Shown: positions 1 through 11,681 of the stretch, piece by piece | Layout of the letters: every line of letters begins with the position of its first letter | How positions within the stretch are numbered: the stretch's first letter is position 1 | Assembly: GCA_003049465.1 (NCBI GenBank) | Contig: PYSS01000063.1 | Span: 1 to 64,000, forward strand | DNA: 64,000 nt | Reading direction: 5' to 3' | Source of the DNA: Magnaporthiopsis rhizophila | Taxonomy: Eukaryota; Ascomycota; Sordariomycetes; Magnaporthales; Magnaporthaceae | The notes under the pieces: model-generated | The model's database searches: none | What the model saw: the letters and a program-made list of their open reading frames with translations, nothing else | What the model was told of the DNA's origin: nothing | Program-made: the position numbers and the translations under genes

Positions 1-3000
1 GTCGTGGCCCCCACCCCCACAGGGCGAACCTTTTTTTTGCTGTTTTCAGGATGGAGCGTTGCATGGCAATGATGGGGTTTTGCTTTTGGGGATTGTGGAC
101 GGGTGTGGGCCCTGCAAAGTAAAGCCCTTGCTCCGACCGACCCGGCCCTGGCGATGGGGTTCGACAGGCGTGGCAGTCTCGCTTCCAGTCGCTGGGCTTA
201 TTATCTCCACCCCACTCTCCTCCATCCTCCACACACACCCTCACCGTCTGAAAAAGAAAAACAGCAGCCAACCAGTCAAGGCAAGGAATCCAAGACCAGA
301 CACCGAGTGGAGATCTCTGAGCGCCGTGTTCGTTTCTTCCTCCCCAGGCCAAGGCTGTCCCTCGCATCCCCATCACCCCACCCACATGGGACCACTGTGT
401 TCACATAGAATGTGCCGGTAAACGGAAGCTGGAATGGATGATGTGACTGGCCCGTCCGACCTAGTGACAGGCTAGCCGGCCCCTTGATTCTGTCTTGTGA
501 GGCCCCCTTTTCGGCATCGAACGATTGATTCATCTCAGCCGAAGAAGGAAAAACACGAAAATTCCTGACTGCGTCCCCGGTTCAGAGTCAGATCCAATAT
601 GGATGCCCCAACCCCACCACCCTGGCGGGCGCCAGCACCGACCTGACGATTCGTGTGTCCACTCGACTATCGGTGCCTGTCTCGCTTGCTTCTGGTACAT
701 TGCACAGAGCTACTGTACCTTGGATACGTTGCCTAGCGAGGTGGCGTCGGAAAAGGTATCGACGATCTCCTTCATTTCTCCGTCACCACCCACCGCTTGC
801 CGTCCATATTGCTCTCGATGCGCATGCGGGCCACTTCCGGAGCAACATTCGTTAAGCCGGCGGCCATACTTTGCTTACTGCTGCGGTACATGCAAGCACG
901 AGAGAGCACACGGTGGTACAGAATGCTGAGGCACTGGAGATTGTCAAACTTGGCGATGAGACCGTGCTCCCAAGCCCAAAGCCCAGGAAGGCCAGCCTCC
1001 GAAGATGGTTGGGCTTGGCTGATCACCACAACAGGGGGTGGGCAAGTCTCAAGGCATTATCGGCGACCTCGACAGAACAGACAGGACAGAGACACGCTCG
1101 CAAACTGAGTTGCCGGCACGCGCGGATCTGGGCCCAAAGCGCCAAGGAATTGGCGGAGTCCATGCGTCCATCTGTCTGCAGGCGGCGACCAGTCCTGCAT
1201 GTATGTCCTGTATGCATGCGGACGGATGGAGTCTCCAAGGTACAGTACATACATACATACATACTTCACCGACGCAACCAAAAAAAGACGTGCATGGTGA
1301 AAAAGCGAAAAACATAAGTGACTGGATGGGAGAAGGGCGGTTTGACTAGCGTGGTGGTCCGGCCAGCCACCGGACCTGGGCCCCAAGGGATATGACTTCG
1401 CGGCGGGAAAGGGCTTGGGACTTGAGCGACGTGTTACCATAGGACTGTTCCTGACCCATCTGCATCTAACTATTTATTATGCTTTTTTATTTTATTTTAT
1501 TTTCTCCGTCTGCCCGCCTGCCTGCCTGCCTGCCTGCCTGGCCACTTTCTGGGAGATGTGGAGGTTGTTACTGTACTGTTACGACGCAACACTCAAGCTC
1601 ATAGACACATGCACACACACCCACACAAACACAACACACACACAAATCGTATGCATTCAGTGGGAACAACACTGCGTCACTCAAACGCCGAGGCTGTTTT
1701 CGCAGCCTGGGATGGAGGCCGAACAACTCAAACTTGAGTCCAGCCCTCTGCCGAGTTTACACGGCACACAAGCTCCTTGCGCTCACGCCCTTGCTGATCA
1801 GGCGTTTGCATGACCCAGAGGCCCTGCGCTAAAAAAGGACCGGAGCACAACGGAATGCCCGCCGGGGACAGTGCACCAGGGCTGAAAAGTGCGGGTCTCA
1901 ATGGGCCGCACATCCTTTACCTGCTTCATCCGGAAGGGGTTTTGCAAATCCCAGCCGGCCATTTTGCCTTCTCCCCCTTGCCGGCTGCCGGTTGAGCAGA
2001 GCGAGTGGCAACTGCAGAAGCGACTATGCTGATCTCTAACGTGGGTGATTAAAGAATAAAATACAGCATAAATAATAAAAGGATGGTTTCGTCTCCAGCA
2101 CCCATTTGCGTCACGCCTCCTCCTGGAATGAGCCCGCTTACTTTCTTTCTTTTTCGTTGAGAAGCCAACGCAACGCAGGCTTCAACCTGGCTGCGGGCAA
2201 AAGGAGCGGTGGGCAGCCGCGGCGACACTTTTCTTTTTCAGCACAACGGAACACGACGGCGCAACACCGGCATTATGCCATAACACCCATGCTAGCCAGT
2301 CAGTCCCCTGTGCGCTCTTCATCCCTTGACTCAGTTGCCATTCGCGAACGAGTGACACTTGCGAAGCGAAGGGCAAGAGAAGCGACAAGTCAGTCCGACG
2401 TGCTTAGTGGTCCCACATCCCACAGACTGACAACAAAGCAAGCACTGTGGAGGCAAGAGTTGTCTGTCAGTGGTGCATCCTAGTCCGCCCAAGGCCCAAG
2501 GCGGAGGAGGCTACTGCTGCATCCTTTGAACCGCATGCACGCGGTCAACATTTTGCAGGGCCGAATGCAACACCCGCAGGAGGCAAGTCAATGCCCGGCC
2601 GGCCAGCTGCTTGGTGAATCATGATGGTAAAAAAGGGTGGTTTCAATGTATTGCTTTTTGTTTTCCTATCATGCGAGAGAAAAAAGGCTGCCCGCTGACG
2701 CACGCCTTTGCTTGATGCGTGTCGAAATAAATTACAAGACAGAAGAAATAAAAACATGTACTACCAAAACGAAACAGGAAGGAATAAGCCCGTCTAATAC
2801 AGAGTTACGTACTGTACTAAGGTACTCTATTGCCGCTCGGCCGGAATCGCTGCAATTGGCCGACAGGAGGATGCTTGCTGATGACGGAACGCAAAAGTCA
2901 CCACAAAAAAAAAAAAAAAAAAGCAAGCACAGGACGCGGCAAAATGATGCTCCTCGGCTCAGGTTGGTGGCTGCACTGCACAGCCCGCCCACCAAGCCAA

Positions 3001-4148
3001 GCCAAAACCAACCGGTCCAATCCAATGCTTGAATCCATGACAAGCCCGGCCCCGCGAAAGGAAGTGGGCAAGCAAAGCAAAGCAAGGGAGAAAGAAGGAG
3101 GCAAAAGACCGCATCTTCACACCGCCACTTCGCCCTGACACGCGCCTGGATAGCCACCACCACCATCACACAATCACCATCGCCCTCGCATAAGTGGGAT
3201 GGATCAGGAAAAAAAAAAAAAAAAAAAAAAAAAACAACAACAACAAAGCAGCGCTCTCTGCCTGCCTGACACAAATGAGGTGGGCTCTGCTGGCGGCGGC
3301 TGGATGGATGCGACCGTTTCCAAAATATTTCCACTTTCCGGCTTTTCAACCCAGCTCGGCGCTAGCCTAGCAGAAGGAGAAATTGGGAAAACGCCGCGTG
3401 TTTGCCCGACCCGGCTGACACCTCTCTCCTTTCTTTTCTTTTGGTGTCATATCACGAATTTGCGGTCCGTGGTGTTGCCTACACCTAATCTAGGACCAAG
3501 GCCGAGGTATCAACCCATGGAAGGAAGCCTGATGCATCCGAGGGGGGACCAAAAACCAAAGCCTCTCTCCGCCATGACCACGATTGATTGGCCCACAATG
3601 AACGAGAAGGAAAAAAAGCGTTGGCGGATGGCAGCGGGTCTGGGATGGAGGGTGAAATCGGTACGTACCATTGGACTCCATACGGGCGTATCGGCAGTGA
3701 AACAAAATCTCTCCCCTCCATCGGGGCTGGTGACGGTTGATGCTGCTGTGATGGCCTGGCCGTCCCGTGTTACGCTACGCTGACCAAGGACTGGGCCCTC
3801 GCCAACTCGACTACGAGTCTGCCGCAACGCATGAAATCCATCCGCTCCGGTCTCCATCAGCTCGCCACCGCCTTCCCTTCCCCTCGCCTTTCCTTGCCGC
3901 CCAACCTAGCACAGCAGCTCAGCACAGCACGGCACAGCGCATTTGTCCCGCCTTGCCGTGGCAGAAAATGGAGACAGACACCGCCAAGGGGGTTGAACAT
4001 GTATCCGCCCTCATCATATGACTCGAACAGACACACCCCTCCTCCATGAATGAGCGCCAGAAACAACGACACCCACCCCCACGGGCTCGGTTGAAACTGC
4101 GGGCTTTTTTTTTTTTTTTTTTTTTTCTTCCTGTGATCGGTCGGTCGG
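1..4148. other. Intergenic stretch with microsatellites
   Basis: I see no convincing gene here. Open frames are short, lack domain-like sequence and are mostly proline/serine-rich shadows of GC-rich DNA. The stretch holds simple repeats: ACAT units at 1247-1264, TGCC units at 1516-1540, a CA-rich segment around 1607-1645, poly-A of 18 at 2905-2922, poly-A of 26 at 3209-3234, and poly-T of 22 at 4105-4126, just beyond the 3' end of the sugar-kinase gene. It probably includes the 3' UTR of that gene and regulatory DNA of a gene outside the left edge. Confidence 0.6.
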
Positions 4149-6553
4149 TCACTCGCACCCAGCATCGGCGCCAGCACCAACGCCATTACCAGCTCCAGCT
4201 CCAGCTCCAGTTCCAGCTCCAGCTTGTCCTCCCAGGTCCCCGAAGCCGTCGATCTGGACCTTGCGAGTCGCCAGCCCCACGGCGAATCGCAGCGTGTCCT
4301 GCAAGTCCCGGCCCTTGTCCTCGTCCCCGTCCCTGCAAAACAGGCCAAAGATGACCCCCGCTATGAAGGTGTCACCGGCCCCGATTGTGCTGCCACCGCC
4401 CGCGTCCACCGCCCGCCAGCCCACCACAAGGGGGTGGGAAGGTGGGGTGTGGACGCCAGGCGACCATGTTACTATGCGTGTGTGCGTGCATCCCAGGAGC
4501 AGTAACTGTAGGTAGACACATTGGACATTGGGCACCACCACCAACGCTACCGCCTCGGCCTGGCACTTGCCAGTAAATTCCCTCGCTTGCGCCAAGGGGT
4601 GTGTGGTGTGCAGTGCCATCGGCGCTCTTCGCTTGGATGGGAGGAGGAGGAGGCGGCAGCGAAGGAAGCGAACCAAGGGCGGGAGGAGAGGAAAAAAAAA
4701 CGACAACTCACTCCACTACCTCGTAGTCGCCGGCTGCGACATCCTTCACCGCGCAGAAGCGGTATTCTTGGCCGTGCGTCGAGAATGCAGAGGCCCCTTC
4801 GGCGCCCCAAGTGACGAAGAGGCGCGACCTAGTGACCAGCAGCGTCAACGACACCGCCATGTTGCCAACTCTTGGCTCTTGTCTTTCGCTCTCGCGCGGA
4901 GCAGCTGGCCGCTTCCCCGCCAAAAAGTGACGACGAGGGTTGGATTGGTGGGTGCACGAAGAAGAGGGGCAAAGCAGCAAGCATCCTGCCGAACCTACGC
5001 ATGAGACGACGGCGCCTCGCCGCGAAGGCACTGCTCGGGCCCGCGATATCCTCGAGCCTGTCACCACCGGACCAGAAGGGCGGAGGAAAAAAAAAAAATG
5101 AGCGCAATGTCAGAGTCACAGCTGCATGCAGGCGACGATGCATGGTGATTTGCCCAGCCAGGCGGCCAGGCAGCCAGGCAGCCAGGCAGCCTGATCTGCC
5201 GCCGGCTTTTTGCCTCTTCTCTCCGCCGCTTCTCCTTGCTTTTTTTTTCTTCTGCAGGCAGATAGACAGACAGACACGCAGGGAGGGAGTTCCGTCCACC
5301 CTCCTCTCTCGGCGGTCTGTTCGTCCGTATGTACGCACGCCACGCCACGACATACATGCATACCCACAACACCCTCAAAACGTCCCATGATCGGCCAAGG
5401 GAGGAGGAAGAAGAGGAGGGGATTCGAAAGTTTGACTTGCCTCGGCCCATGACTTGGAATAGAACACAACGTCGGTCTCTGCAGCGAGCTCCGACAGCCC
5501 CTCCCTGCCTGGCTTCTCGACCTCGACACTGACGGTGGCTGACGGCAGCACACGCCGCAGATGGCGGATGCACCAAAGCGTCGTTTCGGGTATCCGCCCC
5601 TTTTTCTCTTTTCCTGTTAGTCTGCTCTTCCCTCGTTGAGGTTTCATTTTTTTTTTTTCCTCTTGGCAGCCAGGTACGGCTAGCCATCTTCTGCCATGCC
5701 GCATCCCGCACGGAAATTCGCTGCCTAGATAGGCAGGCATCTAGCCGTCTGCACCGGGCACGCACGTTACTTTGAGGGGAGGAAAGAAAAAGGATCGGGA
5801 CATGAAACGGGAAAGAGGAAGGTAGGTAGCCAAGCATAAGGGTGAAGGATGTGACTGGCAGGTATACGGAAACCTCTTTTTGGGCAGGAGGAGAGAGGTC
5901 TGAGGGGCAGAGGAGAAGCAGGATCCCTTCCTCTCTTTTTCTTGTTTACCTCAAAGTGCCACCATGATTCGTCGTCTTCCGCGGCCTTGCGCGAGTTTGA
6001 TGCCGCCGCAAAGGCGGCGACTGCTCCGGTGAATTCGTCCTCGGTCATCTCGGCCAGCGGCATCTGATTGACAATGGTCCTGGAGCCGGTAGCCTCGCTG
6101 CGGATGATGTAACTGCTGGCAGACAGAGCCGTGCCGGCGCGATGCAGACACAGCTCCGAGCCCACGCCCGAGCAGCCGTCGCCGCCGTCCTGCTGGAAAG
6201 AGTTGAGGATTTGTGCCGCGGCCGGCGACGATGCGTCCGGCAGCGGGCTCAGCAGGTGCAGTTGCGTCTGGACCGTGCCGGCTTTGCTGCTGCTGATGCT
6301 GCTCCCGCCGCCGCGCAGAAGCTGCTGGAGAACCTCGAGCGTGTTGCCGCAGTTGCCTCCGCGCCGGACCTGCGAGCTGGTTGCTCGCAGCTTCGAGTCT
6401 TCCTCTGGGAAGTGCGGGACGCTGTTGTTTTTTTTGGGACGGACATGAGCTGGTTCCATCCCGAAGACGACCTTGTCTTGCACAGCAGCGACGTTCTACC
6501 TACCTCAGGATGGTGTCCAGGTAGCAGACGCCGACAACGATGACGTGCTTCAT
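4149..6553 (-). CDS. pfkB-family carbohydrate kinase, ketohexokinase-like (6 exons)
   Basis: Predicted ATP-dependent sugar kinase of the ribokinase/pfkB fold, probably cytosolic, phosphorylating a ketose or related sugar; the substrate is not readable. Exons, all minus strand: 6553-6504, 6421-5950, 5599-5441, 5057-4999, 4828-4712, 4389-4149. They total 1098 nt, giving 365 residues with an intact frame. The N-terminus has a VGVCYLDTIL strand, then an RRGGNCGNTLEVL sugar-binding segment near residue 37. Later come WWHFEGRIPETT, the VSVEVEKPGREGL strand, LFVTWGAEGA, and the C-terminal signature DTIGAGDTFIAG with the catalytic GAGD aspartate. The third intron starts with GC (GCAAGT) instead of GT. 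The last exon ends in a Gly-Ala-rich tail encoded by a CCAGCT hexamer repeat, beyond the conserved domain. Start is the first ATG of the family N-terminus. Family call is strong; ketohexokinase rather than another pfkB kinase is inference. Confidence 0.88.
4189..4224. repeat. CCAGCT hexanucleotide repeat in the coding tail of the sugar kinase
   Basis: About six near-perfect CCAGCT units. On the minus strand they encode alternating Gly/Ala residues at the extreme C-terminus of the pfkB kinase, outside the conserved fold. Unit number is a likely site of length variation between isolates. Confidence 0.8.
5155..5191. repeat. GCAGCCAG octamer minisatellite inside intron 3 of the sugar kinase
   Basis: Roughly four direct copies of an 8-bp GCAGCCAG-type unit, lying entirely within the GC-AG intron (5440-5058) of the pfkB kinase gene. 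Confidence 0.7.
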
Positions 6554-7860
6554 GACGGGCGAGAGGCTGAATGCCTTGTCCGTCTGTTCGGGCTGGTTCC
6601 TTAGTCGTACCGTACCTACTTTTGTGCGCTTTTGCTCTGGTCGCTTGATTTGCAAAGGCTCGGGTTCTCCAGCTCCCCCGCCTTTCCGAGCTCCACGCAG
6701 AAGGTTCTTGCGAGTGGCGCGCACGTGTCGTCACTTGTGGCAGAACAGCCCTTTTGTCAACATCTCCGTCTCGACATTCAACCATTCGGAGATCGACTTC
6801 ACTGGGTACATACCTACCTACATAGACACGCATCTTCACCGAATGAAAGCACAGTCCGTAAAAACTGCACAACCAGGTCGATACGCCCAAGCTGTAACTT
6901 TTCCGAGTATAGGGAATGGGAAGGGAACCTCATGGACAAGCTCAGGTCATAAGCGCTTCGTTTTGAGCATCAGCGAACTTGTAGACTTCCACTTATGGAG
7001 AACGAAGCACGATGTCTTGCCATGTCCCGGCCTGTTCTTGTGCCTCTGCCGCAGCGGCCCAGGGGCATCCGAAGGGAAGCCGTAATCACAGAGACCTTAC
7101 ACACCCATGACAACGAGATCCATCATTTCAGGGGACGGAGCGCCTCCGTAGGTGTGGCGGATTGCCATATCTTGGCGTCGAGCATGATTGATGATGCTCG
7201 TCGGCGAGGGATGACAACACTATCACATTCGGTTGCTACACTACAGGCCAGTGGCGATGCGTACATGTCAAATGTCAAGGCTTGTCGATATCCCAGCTCG
7301 ACGTCGTCCATACCACTCATCTACCTACAGGTGGTAGCTGGCAGCCGAACAGAACGATGGCCAAAAGAGCCGGTGTTTTTGCTCCTGCATCAGACCCGAA
7401 GGATATGCCACAATGACTTCGCAGCCGCCCCAGATGTCGTCATCGCCGTCCACGCCTCTTGGGGCGGCCGTCTCCTCCAAAGCATGCTTCCGCCGCTCTA
7501 TGGTCTCGCATCAAAGGATGCCCAAAGTGCCGGATCGGACTGTCGTCGGTCCCAATGGTGTCGACCAGCCGGACTCGGACGATCCGCTACCGATCTCGAG
7601 GTCTGACAACATCATCGCTGGCTTCCCTCTGTCCCACCCGTTCTCGTGCGGCCAAAGGCCTGGTAGCATGGCGCGGCTAAACGCCAACTGTAGTCGGATC
7701 ACGAGTCGCCGCATAGAACACGAGGGGGCTGCTCCCCACGGCCGGATGAAAGTCATGGCGGAGTTTTGGATGGTCTTCGGGGTATTTGTTGTTTCTGCGA
7801 CTTCGATAGGGTGAAAGAACGCTCAGTCAGAGCTTCCGAGCGCATTCCCCCCCTCGCCAT
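6554..7860. other. Intergenic: promoter side of the sugar kinase and 3' flank of the EF-hand gene
   Basis: No gene is supported. A 203-codon plus-strand frame starting at 6995 has no recognisable domain, no conserved-looking segments and no introns that improve it. The segment just above 6553 should hold the promoter of the sugar kinase; no TATA or other named element stands out. Confidence 0.5.
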
Positions 7861-8646
7861 TCACCTCCAAACACCGGCGCGGCGCATGACGTGTTCGAAC
7901 TGGTCGCGCGTGACGCCCTTGGCGACGCCGACGCCGCCGTTGGCCTCGAGGATCATGTCGCGCAGCAGCGTGTCGCTAACGTCGTCGTCGTCCTTGAGCA
8001 TCGCGGCCACACGGCGGAGGTGCGCCATGGTAATGATGGGTTGGTGGCTGTCGTCGTCGTCGTGGGCGTTGCTGTCGCCGCCACCGCCGCCGCCGCCGCC
8101 GTGCGTAAAAAGGGAGAAGGCTTCGTCGACCTCGCGCAGGTGCGCGTCGGAGCTCCGGTGCGCCGCGTGCAGCTTGAGGGCGCAGATGGCGACGAAGGAC
8201 GGGTACTGCGCGAACCCTTCGTCGTCCGGGTCCAGGATCGAGACGAAGTCGGCGTGCTCGGCCTGGTCTGCCGGTGGGATGCCGAGGGCGCTGTTTGCAT
8301 GTTTTGTCCACAAAGGTTAGCGCCCGGGGTAATAAAAGTCTAGGGAAGCAAGTAACAGGAGGTGGCTACCGACATCATGGCCCGGCGCACGTCTTCGATG
8401 GGGATCACGCCCTCCTTCTCGCCCTCCATGGGCTCAGCGAACAGACTAAACGCCTCCTTGATCTCGGCCTCCTCTTCCGCCGAGATGTTGTGTTCTTTGG
8501 CTAGCTTCGACTGCCGCTTGCTGCCGCCGGCGCCGGCGCCGGACGAGGCCGCGGCCTTGCGCTTCGGAGGCTGTCGGGGTCGCGTCTTGTTAGTCTTTGG
8601 TCGTGTCCAGGGGGATATTGCGCGCGGTTTCGGGCGGACGTACCAT
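7861..8646 (-). CDS. EF-hand protein, calmodulin/centrin-like
   Basis: Small protein of the calmodulin/centrin superfamily, probably a Ca2+-sensor relative; the partner is unknown. Exons, minus strand: 8646-8644 (only ATG), 8570-8374, 8290-7861; 630 nt, 209 residues. The first intron begins GTACGT right after the ATG, has a GACTAACA branch point and ends CGACAG, so the protein starts MPPKRKAAAS. The second donor is GTCGGT; it is weak, but it is the only choice that keeps frame with the acceptor at 8291. A basic leader of about 27 residues is followed by EF-hand-like helices EAEIKEAFSLF (about 34-44), ILDPDDEGFAQYPSF (about 84-98) and HLREVDEAFSLF, then a run of eight glycines and an acidic linker. 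Canonical loop ligands are largely missing, for example no Glu at loop position 12, so Ca2+ binding may be weak or lost. The name beyond EF-hand is inference. Confidence 0.82.
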
Positions 8647-10667
8647 GGTCTGCGTCGTTGTCTAAAAAGCTGATCCTGTTGGAGTAAGAGGGCGCGCGAC
8701 GACGACACCATGGTTGTTGGGGTGGCGCGGGGGGGTTATTCATCCGCGATGGGCGCCTTGGACGAAAGCGGCGGGGGATCTGAACGCGGTCACACAGTTT
8801 GCAAATGGTGGATTTGGGCACTGTATTCTATGGATGGTCCGAGCGCCTTCGATGCCGCTTAAAAGATGGATGCCCACTTTCTTCGTGCAAATTTGCAGCC
8901 CGCCATTGAACCCAAAACACCAAGTGATCAACACAACACGCTCGCAGACGGGAGAGAGGCCGCGAGTATACCACATGCCATTCGAGCAGGCAGAGCCCTC
9001 TCTGTTTTTGCGTCTCTCCCCTCATGCAAGGTAGGTGAGATACGCGGAAGCCAGCAGAACTTACCGCGCCCGGTCTCTGTCGAGGCAGATGGACGGATAC
9101 CGCCTTCTCCTGGGCCTTCTCGTATCGTTTCTTATTTTCCTATTCACATGACAGAGGTCTCATCGGCCCTGCTGTCCCTCTCAAACCCACCGCTTCAAAA
9201 TTAGCTAGAGCTTGCCGTTTTCTCACAACCCCAGAACGAGCAAGTGTGGACAGTGAAGCAAGATGAAAACAAGGGGCCCGTCCTGTTGGTCGCGCCCTTC
9301 CTTTGGGCCACTATACCGTCGTGTACTCGTCCCAGAGTCTCACGGTCCGTGGCTTGATGGAGACAGACCATGGGTGTGAATGCAAACTCGTTGCTTGAGG
9401 CTTAAAAGGCAGGATATGCCTGCTCCTATGGGGCTATACTATGGGAGTCAAGATGTGGGAAAGCAGTACAAGTTGAGGTTCCAATGTTGTCGGAATCTTG
9501 ATCGGTTCATTCATTTCTCCACCAGGCCCTCACGTGCTAAAACCGAGCCTGGAGAGAGGGAAGTGTGATGGCCCGGCGTTGTTCGAAAACGTGCCGTCAT
9601 GAATACCTCCATATGCCAGGTGCTGTCAGATTCACTACCCTTACAAGACAGCGTTAACTACCTCTGCGTCTTCAGCATCACCAATCACATCGGAAGTAGT
9701 AGGTGGTAGTTGACGGAAGACGTGTTTGCGGGCTAGCTACTCGCTGCTTTATCTAAAATAGGTCTTCTCGGGACCAAGCAGCAGCGACATTGCTGGGCTT
9801 GAATCTTGGCATGAGTTCCTAGGGTCGACCGCGAGGATGTGGATAATGTGAGCTTCGCCTAGTATAGCCTAGGAACCACGAGGTTTTCTTCAAAGTAGGC
9901 AAGGCAGTCAGCTACATTCTCCAACAGCTAGCTGTCTTAATGAGATGGGACCTTCGCCGGTTGGAAGGAGAATGGCCCAGCGGCGACCGTACGCGGCATG
10001 CCATGGCCAAGGCCTCCACAAAAGACACTATAGAGACAACTCTTCCAGCGGCCGAATAGAATCTGCGGGGGGCCTTCAACTTGATCGAACTTGCGAGTGG
10101 GTTCGGTGGACTGAATCGAATGTCGAGACAGCCATGATCGGGTCACGTAAACGGAGGGCCAGCAGGCGAAAGGGGCACACGAGAAGTACGTCAAAGGTGG
10201 CGCACTCAAGGGAAGACCGTCCGATGTGAAGTGCCAACGTTAGTTGTTGAGGCGTGGAGGTGAATGGTATATGATGCCATGTTCCCACGATATCCGTCTT
10301 TTGTTTTTTATTCAAAACGCCACCGTATGCAAAAAAACCAACACGAAATCAGGCAACCGCCATGGAAGTCGCTGGTCGCCACGTTTGTTTGCGGCTTTGT
10401 TTCCCGTCCTCGTCCTCGCTCGTTTCCCGTGAATAAAAACATCGGTCTAAAATCCACCATGTCCGCCGCGCAAGCGCAAGATACAAGCTAAATGCGCTCA
10501 AATTCGAGCCTGCAGGTCCAAGCTGCACAATAGATCCTTGCTACTGCCCCGATTGTGCGCCGTGGCTCCATAAGGAGCCCCGTAGTAAGAGTCGTCAGAA
10601 AAATAAAAAGAACAAAACATTAAACGCCAAATCGCTAAAGGGAAAACCCCCCAGCCATCTGGTTTGG
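8647..10667. other. Intergenic, no gene seen
   Basis: About 2 kb with only short frames lacking domains. It lies between the EF-hand gene start and the 3' end of the eIF4E-like gene, so it should contain the EF-hand promoter and the eIF4E-like 3' UTR. An A/T-rich segment near 10300-10350 and 10595-10625 resembles 3' UTR sequence. Confidence 0.5.
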
Positions 10668-11681
10668 CTACGCGGAGGGCTCCTGGATCTCGGGCACGGC
10701 GAGTTCGCTGGCGGCGCCTTGCGGGGTGGCGGCCTCCTTTGCTGCCTTTGCGGCGGCTTCGCGGGCCTTTTGCGAGTCGAGGACGGCCTGCAGCTCGGGC
10801 GGGGCTTTGAAGCCGGCGTGGTCCGAGTGCTTCTTGTAGAAATAGCTGTCGGGCTTGGGCTTCTGGTCATCGGGCAGGGAGGACAGAGCCTCAAGCACGA
10901 CGGCGAGGATGCCGTCGATGGACTTTTGCTTGGTCGAATCGCGGTGCCAGATGGAGACGAGATGCGCCTTGAAGCGGACTGAGAGACCGACGCCGCAGAT
11001 CTGGTCGCCTGTTGTTGTTTTGGGGGTTGACCCTGCCGTTAGAGATGTGTCTCCGGGTTCGTTCTTCCTCAACCAAAGTACTTACCCTCTTCCAGAGCGC
11101 CCTGGAGCTCCTCGCCGATGGCCAGCAGCTGGACCTTTGTCCAGACCTCGGGGCCGATGTTCTTGTGGACGCGGAAGGTCCAGCTGCCGCCGTTGATGTT
11201 CCTGCGATCTTCCCAGACGGGCTTGAAGCCCTGCTTGAACAGGTAGATGGAGTCGCGCATCTTCATGTTCTGGACGGGGGTGTTGTTGGCGTAGCGCCAA
11301 AAGTCCTGCACAGACTCGATCTGCAACGGCAGCTTCTCGAGCTGCACCTTGTACGCGCTGTCGCCGCTCTGGTTGGTGCTGTCGGCATTCTGGCTCCTGT
11401 GGAGGCGTGCGGTTCTCGTATCAGAGTTTCCTTTCTTTCTTCCCGGGCGTGTGTCTGGCGTGCGCGCGAGCGCTTCCCTCAAAGAGATGTCATTAGCCTT
11501 ACCTGTCAAAGTAGACGTCCCAATAGTGCTGGGTGGGCAGTGTCCGCATCGTCTTCAGGAAATTCCGCTTGGCATCGTCGCGCTGCTCAGCCGGAGAGTT
11601 GACGCTAGGGGAGTTCGGGTCGGCAGTCTGCGACAGGCCCGAGAGACCGCGGGTGAAGAGGGATGGACGCGCGGAAGCCAT
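10668..11681 (-). CDS. eIF4E-family mRNA cap-binding protein, class II (4E-HP-like)
   Basis: Cytoplasmic m7G-cap-binding protein of the eIF4E fold. Exons, minus strand: 11681-11503, 11396-11086, 11008-10668; 831 nt, 276 residues, with canonical donors GTAAGG and GTAAGT. Key blocks are HYWDVYFD (about 51-58), SVQDFWRYANN, YLFKQGFKPVWEDRRNINGG (the cap-stacking Trp of the PVWED block is kept) and the late block ICGVGLSVRF with SIWHR. By eye alignment to mammalian eIF4E, the first Trp of the WALWFF block is kept, the next aromatic is Tyr, and the second cap-stacking Trp is replaced by Tyr in SAYKVQL. Such substitution is typical of class II factors such as 4EHP, which often act as translational repressors. 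The N-terminal 45 residues are Ser/Pro-rich and the last 60 or so are an Ala/Glu-rich extension. Family is firm; class II is inference from these residues. Confidence 0.88.

Noticed and set aside
2732..3349. 205-codon minus-strand frame with long F runs
   Set aside because: Created by two poly-A tracts read in reverse; no domain.
6995..7606. 203-codon plus-strand frame
   Set aside because: No recognisable motif and no protein-like pattern; lies in a promoter-side spacer.
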